DNA from: Myxococcales bacterium
GTDB taxonomy: Bacteria; Myxococcota; Myxococcia; Myxococcales; JAJYLH01
Reading direction: 5' to 3'
Assembly (NCBI GenBank): GCA_021787845.1
Contig: JAJYLH010000007.1
Location: 78,497-142,496 of the forward strand
Length of the DNA stretch: 64,000 nt
This document shows, in pieces, positions 63,507 through 64,000 of this stretch. Both the position numbers and the translations under genes were made by a program. The first letter of the stretch is position 1; every line of letters starts with the position of its first letter. The notes under the pieces are model-generated. The model was not told where the DNA came from and made no database searches. It saw nothing but the letters and a program-made list of their open reading frames with translations.

Positions 63507-64000
63507 GCGAAGGCTCTCCGACGAAGTCAGTGCGAGCTATGGACCGAGAATTGGTGTCCTGCGGAGGCGCTTCGAGGTCCTCGGGAGGCGCTTCGAGGTC
63601 CTGCGGCGACGCTTCGAGGTCCTGCAGAGGCGCTTCGAGGTCCTGCGGAGGCGCACCGAGGTCCTGCGGCGACGCACCGAGGTCCTGCGGAGGCGCACCG
63701 AGGTCCTGCGGCGACGCACCGAGGTCCTGCGGCGACAGACGCACCGAGGTCCTCCGGCGTCGGCCCGCCCGGCGTCTCAATTGACCGCGAGACATCTCCG
63801 TCGACCCGCGAGGAGTCTTCATCGACCGCGAGACGTCGCCCTCGCCCCGGGAGGAGTCTCGACCGACCCAGGAGTGTCGATTCTCAAAACCTTTCCCCCC
63901 GTACTTCCAAAACTTTCCCCCCCTGCGTGACGCGGACGTGATGATCGTCAGTTGGCTCCCTTTTGTCCAGCGGCGAGTCTGGGTTTGAGCCTGGGGCGGT
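63507..64000. repeat. 21-bp tandem repeat array and repeat-rich right end of the window
   Basis: Between about 63552 and 63750 the unit GAGGTCCTGCGGCGACGCAC plus one base (21 bp) is repeated about nine times, alternating GGAGGCGC and GGCGACGC forms; one copy has a 4-base insertion. All three frames are open on one or both strands, so an apparent 7-residue repeat protein is probably accidental. Past it GACCGCGAGAC recurs twice (about 63784 and 63819) and AAAAC-TTTCCCCCC occurs twice (63887-63930). No gene identified up to the edge. Confidence 0.8.

Noticed and set aside
63552..63750. CRISPR array
   Set aside because: Repeats are contiguous 21-bp units with no spacers, and no cas gene is in the window.
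63537..63822. Seven-residue repeat protein on the minus strand at the right edge
   Set aside because: A 21-bp period opens several frames equally, giving several different repeat peptides; no start with ribosome site or conserved flank supports one of them.

Overview
The window is about 70% G+C and densely coded on both strands. It looks like chromosome of a Myxococcota-like (deltaproteobacterial) organism. Supporting signs are exported proteins with the Cys-rich CxxDxxC tags common in that group, a Hanks-type kinase with C-terminal PEGA domains and an HRDISPQN catalytic loop, a short Hsp70, the rho-rpmE pair, SpoVG beside PRPP synthetase, and a sigma54 activator beside a Flp pilin. This assignment is inference from gene content, not from a database search.

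Layout. 1-16.4 kb: prs (cut by the window edge), spoVG, rho-rpmE, a Crp-like regulator, a sigma54 two-component pair next to a Flp pilin, a TPR protein, a three-gene envelope cluster (5'-nucleotidase lipoprotein, OB-fold-like lipoprotein, beta-barrel) and a short Hsp70. 16.5-21.7 kb: a complete 5,140-bp transposon. 21.7-36.2 kb: core genes, namely ybaK, a glutaredoxin, purine nucleoside phosphorylase, tatB-tatC, an ATP-grasp protein, an M29-like exported protein, a 7TM-HD phosphodiesterase, a site-2 protease with CBS domains, a response regulator, and the alpha operon rpmJ-rpsM-rpsK-rpsD-rpoA-rplQ. 36.9-64 kb: more accessory, with a 1,749-residue Ig/Kelch lipoprotein, a deoxyhypusine-synthase-family protein, pyruvate kinase, two unusual radical SAM proteins, a GH92 mannosidase, a glycine-rich surface protein, an LCMT-type methyltransferase, a large helical protein and a PEGA kinase. 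Gaps in this part hold nested inverted-repeat elements.

The main find is the transposon at 16517-21656. It has perfect 17-bp terminal inverted repeats (GGTGTTGGTCGGTTTTG) and a perfect 8-bp target duplication (ACCCGGAC). It carries an IS1-type DDE transposase and eight passenger genes. A near-consensus promoter faces the transposase, whose stop codon overlaps a ribbon-helix-helix gene. A Vsr endonuclease and a C5-cytosine methyltransferase follow in the same apparent operon. A convergent GIY-YIG (Eco29kI-like) nuclease overlaps the methyltransferase 3' end. It appears to be a single-unit transposon carrying a complete type II restriction-modification set with mismatch repair, its modification arm coupled to the transposase. 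Two perfect palindromes lie between its divergent promoters.

Other notable points are a B12-type radical SAM protein fused through a membrane anchor to a TonB-like C-terminus; a tandem-duplicated radical SAM protein whose N-terminal copy has lost the cluster cysteines and which seems to be expressed from a leaderless mRNA; a histidine kinase without the N-box asparagine; dispersed palindromic repeat families; an over-represented octamer GAGCGCTC; and a 21-bp tandem array near the right edge. No rRNA, tRNA or CRISPR array was seen.
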